Origin: Branchiostoma floridae
Taxonomy: Eukaryota; Chordata; Leptocardii; Amphioxiformes; Branchiostomatidae
Direction: 5' to 3'
Assembly: GCF_000003815.2 (NCBI RefSeq)
Contig: NC_049992.1
Span: 20,381,918-20,445,917 of the forward strand
Length of the DNA stretch: 64,000 nucleotides
Shown: positions 36,226 through 48,034 of the stretch, in pieces
Position numbering within the stretch: the stretch's first letter is position 1
Layout of the letters: each line of letters begins with the position of its first letter
Notes under the pieces: generated by a model
Seen by the model: only the letters and a program-made list of their open reading frames with translations
Database searches by the model: none
What the model was told of the DNA's origin: nothing
Made by a program: the position numbers and the translations under genes

Positions 36226-36405
36226 TTACACGTTACAGTTCGAGCATTTTCCATTGTCATTGTATCTTTCTACGATAGTTTCCTCGATTCCAATTGCTCT
36301 AGCCTTTAATTTCAATATGCTTTCTTCTGGGATGGTGGGGTCTTTCAGATAGTCTTCAAACTTGAGCTCATGTATATTTCTTAATATCAACGCTTTGCTA
36401 CAGGT
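36226..36405 (-). other. Unidentified open stretch, possible exon
   Basis: A 60-codon minus-strand frame with coding-like composition (ELKFEDYLKDPTIPEESI, then KARAIGIEETIVERYNDNGK) ends in NCNV and a stop. An acceptor-like tccaaag precedes it. I do not recognise the family. It may be a last exon or a transposon gene remnant. Confidence 0.25.
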
Positions 36406-36734
36406 CATGTTACTTTGGAAAATGTCATATTGCTGGGAAGAGTGTATTCTTAGTGTTGATCGTATCCAATGCCTGTTAATGCGCGAGTAGTTGCACCGTA
36501 TATCATATGGTCCATGCCTATTGAGGAGAGAAGGTTTTTCATGTGGTTGACGCAGGACTACATATTGTAGTTTTCATTGCCTGGATCTTGTCGTATACTA
36601 AAAATTGAAGAAATATCAAAACGTCTCTGAAAGACCTTTGACCCGGCTTCCCGCTAGCACAGCAAGTAGCGAAGCTAGAATAGACCTGCCAATCTTCTCA
36701 GCGCGCTCGGCTCAGCGTTTTTCGTGTTTCACGA

Positions 36735-36986
36735 CCACGCTCTAGCGCGCCAAGAGATCAGTTCACAGCCTCGTGTGGCAGATTTGTCCCTACTAATTAG
36801 TAAACAACGGGGATTATGGGCGGGATGGAACACACACTCACCGCCGCATGGGCGTGAGGGACAATCCAAGCCGACTTTATCAGACCACCCGGCGGGACCA
36901 TAAACAGGCATTTCTCTCAATCCTCCCAGTAATAGTCGTATTTCCCCGTCCACAAAACTCGGGCATGGTCCATAAACGGAATAGTG
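36735..36986 (-). repeat. Possible end of a second, diverged CACTA element
   Basis: Read on the minus strand from 36986 the sequence begins CACTATTCCGTTTATGGACC. It repeats the GTTTATGG word that marks the subterminal region of the big arms, and an actttatcagacc phrase also resembles the arm modules. Orientation matches the right arm, not a left end for the transposase gene. No partner end or duplication was found. Confidence 0.35.
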
Positions 36987-37808
36987 TGTCACAAAAAAGA
37001 AAGGGGGCAATCTAAACTCAAACGACATTTTTATTTTATTTGTCCCACTTCATTTTGTCGCAGAATTTGTACGTTTGTTTCATTAGATATATACACCTGC
37101 AATGACATAATAAATTCTATCTTCACATTTATTATGTCAGATTCTTTCTCCAAATTTAGTCTCCAGCAAAGTAAGTAGAAAGAAGAGAGCCGCATACAGA
37201 GCAAAATCATCTTATCTCACATTTATCGATAAGGGCTACACTGTTCCTTTGCCAGACCATGTACATGAATAATATAATAGGTATATCGGACAATCAACCT
37301 CTCTATGAAATCATGGTGCATGGAATTTATACATAAATCAATGTGATAGATGACTTAATAATACAAAAATTTATTCAAAAAATGTGAAAAAGATACAGGG
37401 GTTCTGGAAGTGACAGGTGGGTTTAAGGTACTCTAGATTCATCCAACTGGTCACCACCCACAATTCAGCTCATATGGTAGGTGTACAGCAACAACAGATG
37501 TTTTTATACACATAATTCGAGATCAACACTTCAAAGGATTTTAACACAAGCCACTTTTGTATGGTACAGCTGATGATATTCTAACATCAACTTTTCGTCT
37601 TCCCAAGAGACAACTTCTAGTATCAGTTATGGCTCGCGATGCAAAATCGTGATGTTTAACAACAATCAACAGTACCTAGTTACCTAAAATACTACAAACA
37701 CGATTACAATGTCTCGATTATTCTATACATTACAATATTTACATGGATAACTACAGCCCTCCAGCAAACCAAGTGTTTATTCTTGGCTTTCAGGCATGTG
37801 ACCCGGCC
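36987..37808. other. No gene seen
   Basis: AT-rich spacer downstream of the THAP-like exon. Confidence 0.3.
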
Positions 37809-38035
37809 TTAGCAACGGTTGCTATCCGCCATCTTTGCGACAACGATTTGATTTGTGCGTTCTTTATTCCGTTCAACCTTCGCTTCTGCCTTCTTCTTTA
37901 GCCTTTCCTTTGTCCCTTCTTCTGTGTATTTCCTTCCAAGGTTCAAAGAGGGAACCCAGTCAACTCTGTGTCTATCCCATACAGGGGCAGCCTTCCCAGA
38001 AACAAAATTGCGACCACATACTTCTGCCACTGCCA
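37809..38035 (-). pseudogene. THAP-domain-like terminal exon fragment
   Basis: After an acceptor (ctttgcag) the minus strand stays open for about 75 codons to a stop. It reads [20 protein letters not shown], then DWVPSLNLG, followed by a Lys/Glu-rich helix ([19 protein letters not shown]). The first part looks like the second half of a THAP zinc finger (C-x-x-HF-x-SG ... DWVPSL). The expected His is Asn here (CGRN), which would weaken zinc binding. No first half is recognisable upstream; the next DNA is the 270-bp palindrome and then gene 1. THAP domains are DNA-binding and common in P-element and Harbinger-related genes. Confidence 0.4.
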
Positions 38036-38047
38036 CTGCAAAGATAC

Positions 38048-38317
38048 CTTTGTAACAGTACTACCCCCTACTCTGTACCTGTACCACCCTCCTGCCGGGC
38101 ACAATATAAATAAAAAAATACCCTGCACCGCCAGCCAACGAGCAGGAACTTTTTTCCTGCTCGCGGTATATAAATTTAGTTTGGCAGATATATACCGTGA
38201 GCAGGAAGAAAAAGTTCCTACTCGTTGGCTGGCGGTGCAGGGTATTTTTTTTATTAATATTTTGCCCGGCAGGAGGGTGGTACAGGTACGGGGGGGGGGG
38301 GGCGTAGTGTTACAAAG
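38048..38317. repeat. 270-bp near-perfect palindrome abutting the gene 1 stop codon
   Basis: Ends CTTTGTAACAGTAC and GTAGTGTTACAAAG. The arms of about 120 bp include ACCCTCCTGCCGGGCA and CCCTGCACCGCCAGCCAACG and their complements. They differ by a handful of bases and enclose about 30 bp. The structure is a foldback MITE or foldback terminator-like unit. It lies 4 bp from the TAG of gene 1, and its RNA on the minus strand would form a long hairpin. No clear target duplication. Confidence 0.85.
38250..38255 (-). promoter_or_regulatory. AATAAA poly(A) signal candidate for gene 1
   Basis: AATAAA on the minus strand lies 67-72 bases past the gene 1 stop codon and inside the palindrome. It is the nearest canonical signal, so the foldback may supply the 3' end of the transcript (inference). 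Confidence 0.4.
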
Positions 38318-38321
38318 TTAT

Positions 38322-41300
38322 CTATAAGTCAATGTCATGGCAGTCCAGTATGAACAGTTTGTTATCTTCAGTGGCATGAACCAAAGGCTTGGTTATCTTG
38401 TGGAAGGGTTTGAATGGGTTGACCTTCCAGCATGGCGGAGTACCAGATAGCTGGACGGTCCACAGCTTTGTCCCGGCATCCCTTTCCCCCCTGCCGTACC
38501 ACTTAATGTATGGCACTTCGTGTTGGCCGAATAACACGAAGTACTGGATTCGGCCAAAGTAGACACAATCTTGGTCTACTACGCCTACAACTGAGGAGAT
38601 GCTTTTGGCAGATGTTTTGGCCTCAATCTCCTCACAGCGGTACTCTTGTAGGCGCTTTGTTCTGGGATGCCGGGACGTAGCTGCGAAGTACTTCCATGCG
38701 CTAGTGTCATTGGGGTTCACAGGGACCCCAGAGTTCTCTGCCACATAGGTGACCATATAGCAATGCTGTTCTCTGTCTAGCTCTACCAGTACCGGAAGGG
38801 GTATGGTGCCCTTCAGGTGGTGAAGTGTGGTAGCAGATGTTTCAGCTACTGAAAGACCCGCATCCTCCTCTTCTCCCTGCTCCTCTTCACATTCCTCTGT
38901 AAGCTCTGATGGGTCGCCGCTTTCAAAGTGGTCTGGTAAGGTGGGCATCTTGCCAGCAAACTCCATGAGTCTGCAGAGAAAGCTGACCTGTAATGTAACA
39001 ACAAAAGTGGTTGAAATATGGCAAACATAGCAAAACTGCACCTTACGTCAAGGTTTTACTTCTTTTTTTTATTACAAGAAAAGTGGACAACAAATTTCAC
39101 AAAACCATATATCATTTTAAGTTTTGCTCAAATGTACGAATTCTCTGATCCATTGGTATCCTTGATGTGATTTTCCCTTAAAACGACACAGTAGGAAACA
39201 TTGGAGAAAATAGAACGCTGTAATGTTTTTGTAGTTACGTTCAAAACCTCTAAATAAATCTATCCAATTGTGTAAACATTTCCATAAAACCATGCCAGTT
39301 CTCTTTTTCTTTTTCTACAAAGCAAAGAAGAAATCATATAGCAATAGACTGTTCTGCCTTTGATTCCTGTAAAAAAATAACAAAATGCGTTTCTTAACAT
39401 ATGTATTTGAAAAACAGGGCATCTGGTATTTTTGGACTCCTGGTATAAAATATTCCGGTCTCCAACTGATGTCATCAATGAATGTAATTGGTCTGGGTCA
39501 TAAAGTAATATACTCAAGCCAGTGAGATATGTGTCGTTACCTTGTGCGCTTCAATAGAAGACTTGGATGGATGGCTCCTACTCGTCATCCTGGACAAGTG
39601 GACCTTCATGTAACGCTCGAAAGGAGTGAGCCACAGTCCAGTGATAGGTCCGTATTCCTTAACGATCTGGACCATGTGATGTGGTAGATGCCACATTAAA
39701 GTCTGCAAAACAAAATATAGTATCAAGAAATTTAAAAAAATTGCAAAACCTTGTGGTTCATTGATAAATATGCCATAGGACAGTTGCAAATAATCTAATG
39801 TTGACGGTCGCAATTTGCTAGGAAGAGCTAGTCATATAAGTCTTAATACAATTGCTAGGTTTGCACATATTTTACGTTTATTTACTGAAATATATTTTTA
39901 AGTTAGTAATTAGATATCCATAGGCCATGCATCACCTGAATGATGTTACATTTTCAGTATGTGGGCTATGATGTGAAGTATGATTTTCCTCTTATACTCA
40001 TCATTAAATCTTGACAATACTAACCCTGAAGCCAATGGGGAAATCCCTCTCCAGTAGACTGAAGGTTTCGTGGACTTGGAGATCCAATGCTGGAAGCGAT
40101 TCCATGTCTACTACAGGGGAGCCAATGGCCTGTAGTGTATGACAGAGCCTGCTTAGAGTGCCACTCTGCGCAGGAGGCAGCATGTCCCGTGTAGCAAAGA
40201 TGCATAAGCCCTCTGTGAAAAACTGTAAAGCGACAAAAAAACAATGACATATGAATTGTCAAAATCACACATTAGGTGTTTACAGTAGGTACATCAGTAA
40301 TCATCAAGGTTAATCAGCATGCTATCTCAAGCACATGCATTGCAATGCAACTTTGCTACAGCTCGAGTTCTTGACCAAGAACACTATTAATACATACACT
40401 CACATAGATATGATGCTTGAAGCTAGCATCTAGTGCCCCCCATACATGTGACCGTTAGCTAAATGGATGATGCGACTATTTTCTCGTTTTGTCTAAACCG
40501 TAGCCTTGACACCAGTCATCAGTAGACTGCGTATTGCTATAGCAAAACAAGAGTTCCACAATTACACAAGGCACTTACACTTACCTTAATCCACTCAATG
40601 GATTTTGTCCCAATGGCCTTCTTGAACATGGCTCGGATCTTGAAATCATAGCCGATCGGGACTTTCACAGTGAGCAGCCTCCTGTCGGCCTCTGCGATCT
40701 GCTCCTTGCTCAGCTGATACACTTGTGTTCTGCTGTCTGAACTAAAAGAGAGAATAATATTTGAATCAATTTGAGTCTATCTATGCTGATAATCTGAAAA
40801 CTGAAAACGGTAAACTGAAACCCAGTATATATTCAAGAAAACTTTTATTGTTGGCTATTTCATCACCACTTGTACACATAAGCACATTACATCAGCCTAC
40901 TCTCCAAGCAGAGATTGAATCGCACAGATACAGTAGTATTTAGAAAAATTACACGGGCGCTCTTCTTACGTAAGAAGAGCGCCCGTGTAATTTTTCCGAC
41001 TACTACTATATCTGTGCGATTCAATCTCTGCTTGGAGAGTAACATTAGCCCAGGATCCAGGAATCAATACACGTTATTTTCCAGAACGATTATATGATAG
41101 ACCTTATCAGTGACCAGTTTCCAAAAAGAGGTTTTTGAAAACAATATGTGGGGTTTTGGTGTAGCGGTCAATTCGGCGTAGTTATCATAGATAGCTTACT
41201 GGGGCTACCATACTCCCGGTAAGCGAAAGGTTAATACGCAGGCAACATTCAGGCAATACATACATAAGCATCTGTCACTGCATTTTTTAAAGCTGAAGGG

Positions 41301-44300
41301 CATTAATGGCTAATCTGTACTTATACAGATAACATTTAAAGTTTTTCACATCTACCTGCAGTTAAAACGTCCCATTGACTTCTCCATCTGGACGATCGCC
41401 TCGAAGTTTTGTTTGCTTCCTGTGAGCACTTCAAACATGGAGTGTGCTATGTTCTGTAAAGAAATTGTTAAATATTCGTCAGGCTACAAATGTAATTCAT
41501 TCGTGTAATAGACAAAACTCCTGGCTTCATAACAGTTTTTCCACACGATGGCACCTGATAAACGTGGCGTCGTTTACATTACCTAAAGAAATTCCTTTCC
41601 CATAACTTTCACAGTATCTAGCCTGCTTATAATTTATATAGACACCTAGCTGAAACCTATAGCATATCGCTAGAATCTGGTGATATGCTGTAGGTATAAA
41701 CAGGTGTCTATATCACGCAATATTGTCAACTGTACACAACTAAAAGTATAAGTGAAGGCATACCTTGCCTGTATGCATGTAGTCCACATGCACTCTGCTA
41801 ATGGAATATGTGGGAATGTCCGCAAGTTTCTCTAGTCCGGTCTTCCCAGTCATCGACGTGATTTCACTCCTCGCTCTTGTAATGTACCTTTGAATGAAAA
41901 ATGCAATCACAAATCACAAAGTGAATTATCAGGAAACGTTGCATTTGTGTTGCAAACATATTATTGCCTAATCGCGTAGAGACATCTGTGCAATTGATGA
42001 AGTTGGGTTTTATCAGTTGTCATAATACATATTGATGAAGACTTTCATAGATCTAATTACACATACTGCATAAGCTTCATTGACATGACAATGTGTACAA
42101 TGACTGGTCAACTAAAAACCACAAAATAGGGATACAGAGTAAATCTTTAAATTCTACAGACTAAACAATATTGGATAAAAAAACTTTTAACAATCAGGTG
42201 GGAATAGACGTGAGTACCATTTTCTTTTCTAATTACAAAGCTATCTCAGCATTATAAAAGCTGTCGAATCTAAAGATATGGTCAAATCTACTTCTGGTAT
42301 TGAGTTTCTTGAAATCTGTAGTATTTAGACACAGCAATGTGAATAGCTCATTGCGTACGATATCATACCTAGCGACTTTGTTCCCTGCACTTTTCTTCTG
42401 GCTGATCTCATCGCCCAGGTCGTCCACTGCCCGTCCATAAACATTCATGTCTGTTTTCAGATGTGGTGGGCCCCGATGTTCTTCCTCCTTACCCGGAAAG
42501 TTTTCTCGGTCGAAACGCAGGTGGTGGTGCATTGGCAGATGCCGCCGGCTGTCAGTAAAAGTTGACACCCTGGCTTGTTTGTCGTATATTGCTGAAATGG
42601 AGGGAAAATTATGACATTACAAAATTGAAGTGTTTAAATAATTCAAACCTATGTAAGAAAAATACCACTGACACAAGCAAGATAATTTTTGCATGAACGT
42701 ACCCTCCTGGAAGCACATGGGGCAACCAGATGTTGCTCTGTGGCCTTGGTGGTTGGTTGCTTTGCTTCTAGCCGGCCAGTCAAATTCGTATGACTGGACG
42801 TCCCCTTTGAGCATGAAGAACTCCTGCCTCCACGAGTCCCATACCTCAACCCCTTCTAGTAGTGTCAGGATGTCGGCTACCATGGGCTCGTGGAGGGCGT
42901 TCATGGTGTGTGGTGCCTTTGGTCCTGTAAGCAAATAACACAAAATGATTAGTGGCGGATCTACAGATACACCGAGAAGGGCTCTGTAATGGTGAGTGAA
43001 CACAATGTATTGTATCTGTTACAAGCAATAACAACAACAGGTTCTAAAACGCGTTACTTGAGTTATGAACGTGATGATAATATCTTCATCATTTCACGAT
43101 TCGGTCGACGTTGTATATTTGAGCTTACTGACAACTATGCCGATATATTACAGTTTTTAACTTTTACTCATTTTTGTCAATGCTGCTTACTTTCCCTATC
43201 GGGGAATAGGGATTAATTACCATTCGTATACTCCAAAGGATAAGTTTGTAGATTTAACAAGTAGTAAACCTGAAAGGTAGAGGAAACGCTGGCAGAAATT
43301 GTAATTTGTTTTGTACTCGCGAAAATATCGTTATGTTTGCTGACAGCCCTGTTTTCATGACAAGGCCGTTCCCGAGGCGCAAAACGTATTAACATCCAAC
43401 TGTCATCAAATCCATCTTCATTTTCGTGCATGCGTGAACAATTTAGTTTGGCCTGCACAGACGATGGACCCAATAAACTAGGATGACACCACACAGGGCA
43501 TTTCGATATATCCCGCCTAGTCGGCAGGGGCGTGATTTATACCTACACGCAAAGGAAGGTTATACCAAGCAACCTCCTTGGTTATACCAAAGCCAAATGA
43601 AAAAGAGACTTACCTTTTGTCATGCCCAAGAGTAGCAGGAGCCCGACCTTATCTCTAACCTCTGGGTCCAAGTTGAAAATCTTAAAGCACAAGGGCCAAA
43701 TGGAACAAGGTATGCCAAGGTGATCATTTGGCTCTCCCCCATCTGTGCTGTACCCAAAGGCCAAAGATCTTGCTTCTCCCTGAAACAAAAAATCAAAGAC
43801 AAATATTGAAATATTGCATGGAAACAAATATTGCCTGTCTTTAGTGTGTACTACTATCTGACCCCCTAATCCCCCATAGGGACAGGCTATATTAGGTCCG
43901 ACGTCGAGAAGCTACAGGATTCGGGTCTGCCAGTAATTAGTGTGCAGCACGCACGCTCACTGGCCCACACAAGATGGCGGAAACAAGAAATGGACACTTG
44001 GGTCTTTTCGGCCTTGTTCCGAGACGTGGAGGGGGGGGGGGAGTTAGCGGGAAAGAAGTCTCATTGACCTACTGCTGTGCAGCCCGGAAAATACGTGTTC
44101 GGTCACAAACTTTACCTTAAACAAAGAACTGTAGATACGAAACCAATAACATCTTCATTTATCATCATTCATGCATGATACGCACATAAAGATGTGACAG
44201 ACTACAGCAAGCAGAAGTACAGTGATGTTGCGAGAGATGAATAATTAATTGGGTGCACTTCAGGGCTTGCAATCCCCTGCTGTGAATTCGACCAGAAAGC

Positions 44301-46728
44301 ATCTTTATTTTAGAGGAAGACTGACGTATCCATTTTTATACAGCCATACAAGTGCCCTACATCATTCGAGTCGGCGGACATTTCTGACACAGCTTGCCTG
44401 AAATTCTACGGCATCAAAATCGCACGACGTCGTGACCACGCACTTCATACAGGTAGTCATCTTCCGTTGAGCTCGAGTAGATTTGAACTGTCTTCGGTCA
44501 GATTTCAAGTCGCTATGAGCCGGGAAAATGTGCCGAAAGTATTTAATATCAAATGATCTCTGTCGCAGATGTGCGATAAGGCGTTACATTGATTAAGTAT
44601 TTTTATGTTTTTGCATATCTCTGAAGATAAAAATAATATGCACATACAAATACATTCTAGTAAAGATTCGCACGAATTGTAAGAATACTCAGGCACACAA
44701 ACTCCGCGCATAGGTTTCGGTCGTGGGTTATTTTGTAAGCGGACTTACTTATGACCAAAATAAGAGACATCATGGCGCGATGGTTACACATGCATATGTT
44801 CCGAAATCTCTATGTTCCGAAGTACGTACAGTCTTAAATGTGTGTACACATAAAATGAGTCGTATTCAAGCCTATCCTCACGAAGACATAGTAGTTTCTG
44901 ATACCCGTCCTGAACGCCGACCCGAATATGACGGTCGCGAGCGTGGGCCACCCGGAGCTAAAACATTCAATTTCTAGTTTTAGATCATATACCTTGTTTT
45001 AATACTCTCCTCTTGTGCCATTGCGTAGGTTTTGAACTCTGTTAATCTGAAACAGAGTTTGAACTCAATCGCAAATTTCTTCTGAGACTCTTCTTCATGT
45101 CTATTAAAACTCTACCCTATTCTACTCTACTCTTCTCTACTCTAAAACACATTTGCTATCCGCATGTAACCGTAAACTATTACATGTACCTGTTCTGGTG
45201 TATAATGCATTATACGATGACCCAGACAGTCGCAAATATATTTCAAGATAATTTTTACTTTATATGCAAATATCAACATGAGTGTATCTTTTTGTTTCCT
45301 CGTCAGGAACTGTACTGAAATTTTCGTTATGATGCTATCAAACTGGTGCGAGGCCATTACAAATGGAGCCAATCTGTTTCCTCTCCGAACGGTCGCCTCC
45401 TTCGGCCGCTGCCTGTGCCCAGTGTGTTGGAGGAACACTTTCGTAACAGGAAGCATTTATATTGGAGTTTCGGAACATAGAGATTTCGGAACAAAGAGAT
45501 TTCGGAACATAGAGATTTCGTCACCCATCGATTTCACTTCTAGTTCTAGGGAAACATAGAACCGTAAAACAGCCGCTGTAAAGATATCAGTAACATCCGA
45601 CAGGGCCCGACAGAAATCTTTGGAAAGACTGGGCTCTACCGGCGGTAGGTAGTTCATAATACATAAGCATCTTCGTTATAGTCTGGAGTTACATGCACTA
45701 CAGTATCCTGAACATAGTGGCCGAAAAAAAAAGTTTTTTTATTCCATTACCAATCCGCACAGCAGTGAGTCAAAGTGAAAAAGAAACAACTTCTTATCCA
45801 GAAACTTAGGGAGTATATCAATGCCAAACTCATATGGACTTTCCAATGACAAAAACACAAGATCAAATGTAGCCACCGACCCCAAACCCCCCCTCCCCTC
45901 CAACCCCCCCTCCACCGCTTGTAGTCAGTCTACTGGTGACAAAGATTGTTTAAGTCGGGCCGAAAAGTTGCCATTTCGCAACCTAAATCTGAAACAGTAA
46001 CATCTATAAAACTCTAGCAAACATACCTCAAATAAGCCGTCCGCGCTGTACAGATGTTTCCAGATTGCTGTCTCCCTAATGTCCGCAACGAACCGCGGGA
46101 CGTCCTCTTCAAGGAAGGATGCGTGCTGCTGTAGCATTTGGGCCAGCTTTGGTACGCCGTAAAGGGATTTTACTGTTTCTATCAGCGGAAAGTAGTAGAA
46201 CTCCTTTTTCGCCTTTCCATTCCCGTCAAACCGTGGTTCTTTACACGTGGGGCAGGTGGTTTCGTACACATTTTCCCCGAAATATATTGTGCAGTCATTC
46301 TGGCACACATCGTACGTTTCGCAACGCGGCAAAAGATCGTTCAGTTTTGACTTGGCGTCCTTGAAGGAGTGGGGGATTCTGTTTGGGATGTTATTGTCAT
46401 CCAGTACTCTCTTATATAGTTGGAGCACCTGAGTCACACATTCCTGGGACATTCCAGGGTTGTCGGCCCTCAGTTTCATCACCGCACAAACGAAGCCAAG
46501 TGTAGGCCACAGCGAGGACCCGTCGCAGATTATGGGTTCATTCCTCGGGTCCTTGTCGTCCTCTAAGAACACAGCAATTGGAGGCTTCTCCCCAAGCCGC
46601 TTCTTTGATCGGCGATATTCTTCTTTTTCCACCATGTGCCGACGTTTTGTTTTGATACAAACACCGTTGTCGGCACATCGCGGTCGGCCACACTCACATT
46701 TGTGAGTTTTCGGCGTACGTGTGGCCAT
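38322..46728 (-). CDS. CACTA/EnSpm-type transposase (Tnp2 + DUF4218-like), 10 exons, intact
   Basis: Ten exons join in frame to 905 codons without a stop: 46728-46027, 43779-43614, 42924-42703, 42591-42369, 41887-41764, 41453-41356, 40741-40585, 40222-40025, 39702-39541, 38987-38322. All introns are GT-AG and phases agree. The start is the first ATG of the open frame (MATRTPK). Residues 11-24 form a C-x-C-x4-C-x5-C cluster, and C142-x3-C146-x12-C159-x2-C162 is a zinc knuckle followed by FPL...LY. Residues ~235-480 are the Tnp2 core: GYSTDG (D247), IW-P, GPKAP (290-294), FDWPAR (D338), GCPMC (356-360), VDYMH (D473). Residues ~565-684 (MWHLPHHM, GLWLTPFERYM) resemble DUF4218, and the last exon (FGRIQYFVLFGQHEVPYIKW) resembles DUF4216. 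Tnp2 proteins bind the terminal repeats and cut and paste the element in the nucleus. Introns contain several MITEs, yet the frame is intact, which argues for recent activity or selection. A domesticated host gene is the alternative. Confidence 0.85.
40898..41041. mobile_element. Perfect foldback MITE in intron 6 of gene 1
   Basis: Two ~70-bp arms, starting TACTCTCCAAGCAGAGATTG, pair almost completely with no real spacer (CTTACGTAAG centre). Flanks ACATCAGCC and ACATTAGCC form a 9-bp duplication with one mismatch. It belongs to the same family as 3735-3825 and 32393-32829. Confidence 0.8.
41637..41716. mobile_element. Short foldback in intron 5 of gene 1
   Basis: ATATAGACACCT at one end and AGGTGTCTATAT at the other enclose a partly paired middle (ACCTATAGCATATC / GATATGCTGTAGGT). 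About 80 bp, consistent with a MITE remnant. Confidence 0.55.
43780..46026. other. Intron 1 of gene 1 with an inserted repeat
   Basis: This 2.2-kb intron contains a possible element at 44797-45530 bounded by inverted copies of TTCGGAACATAGAGATTTCG. The left end has about one and a half copies and the right end about four tandem copies of the ~19-bp unit. A poly-G run is near 44030, and a C-rich tract lies at 45880-45917. No coding segment is recognised in it. Confidence 0.5.
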
Positions 46729-47601
46729 GGCCACATCGTGATTGACCACGACACCTCCGCACGAGACAGGCTCTTAGCACGACTGGTATATTTTGAGGAC
46801 AACTTCTTGAGTTAATTAAAATTTGTTTTTTCAGGCATAACCTCTCTGGGGACTGAGCGGGCGGTGGGTTGGGTATTATAGCCTGAGTAAGCACTTGGGA
46901 GTATGTGATCCCAGGATGATACCCAGGCTACTAGAATTTGGGAGAAACTATGACAAAAACCCGGAGAGTTGGTAGAAAACTGATACGTGTGTTTGTGTGT
47001 CTATACATCATCACGGTCGACATATCGTCGGGGTTACAACGCCCCTTACGGGGTGACATGTACTTTTACAGCTACAAGTACAAGACGGGGATGCGCCAGG
47101 TCTCCCGTCCGGGTGAATGATGTACAGTAGATCACCATGTGGCTGATACGAGATAGATGTCGCCAGGCCTCCATCCGGGTGATTTGTAGTGAATCACCAA
47201 CTCCCAACAGAAGAATTTGCACCATCGCACGTATCATAACAAAACTTCAAAAGGTTTTCCTTAGAACAGATGACAACGGAGGCTACAGCTAGTTTTCACA
47301 ATGGGGTACAAGGCTTGGATAAATAAACACTAATTTAGGAATGAAAGCGTCGTGGATTCTTGATACATTTTAAAACGATGTTTCAATTCCAGACGTGCAA
47401 CTATAACTCTTAAGCATGCAAAATCATTCTCAAAATCATTCGACAAACACGCTCTGCCCACAAGCTGGACATTCCCAGAACTGAACGTTATCAGACTATT
47501 GTTATTCCGTACATCGTTCGTCTACTCAGCTGTTCAAATGTCGCCATGCCCTAATTCTACAAGTACAGTGCGCCACTAATATTGTTTTAAATATTCGCTG
47601 G

Positions 47602-47674
<73 letters not shown>

Positions 47675-48034
47675 CATGCTAAACACAAACTTACTGAGTG
47701 CGCTAACAAATATATCAAAATTGAGTTAATAGTCATTTGTAGTCTATCTTCAGATTCTGAAAAACTTTGCGTCCATCTTTACAAGGAGTCATCCCGTAGA
47801 ATGTCACGATTGGATGATATCCTTGATTATGTTTGAGTTTGTCTGTCCGCGATGGAATGCCACAAGACTTACTAATCGTCACCAATTAGTAACATAGGCC
47901 ATGTCCGTAGCAGAACGGAAGTTGTTGATTGGTCGTTGTACGTGGAATACATTGCGCAGGCGCATACTCCAACCCGCCAATTTTGACCAGAAACGCGCCA
48001 TTTTAGCCAAGTTCCGCAGGAGAAAGGTCGAGTG
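46729..48034. promoter_or_regulatory. Shared divergent 5' region of genes 1 and 2
   Basis: The two start codons (46728 minus, 48035 plus) face away from each other across 1.3 kb, so promoters for both genes should lie here. Visible items are a degenerate TAGCCTG MITE at 46877-46930, a repeat at 47015-47210 that also occurs near 31016 and 1940, and a 69-bp (AT)n tract at 47604-47672. No convincing TATA box placement can be argued because of the AT tract. Confidence 0.5.
47604..47672. repeat. (AT)n microsatellite, about 34 units
   Basis: An uninterrupted TATATA tract of roughly 69 bases lies in the divergent promoter region. Such tracts extrude as cruciforms and vary in length, so it could alter expression of both flanking genes (inference). 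Confidence 0.95.
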
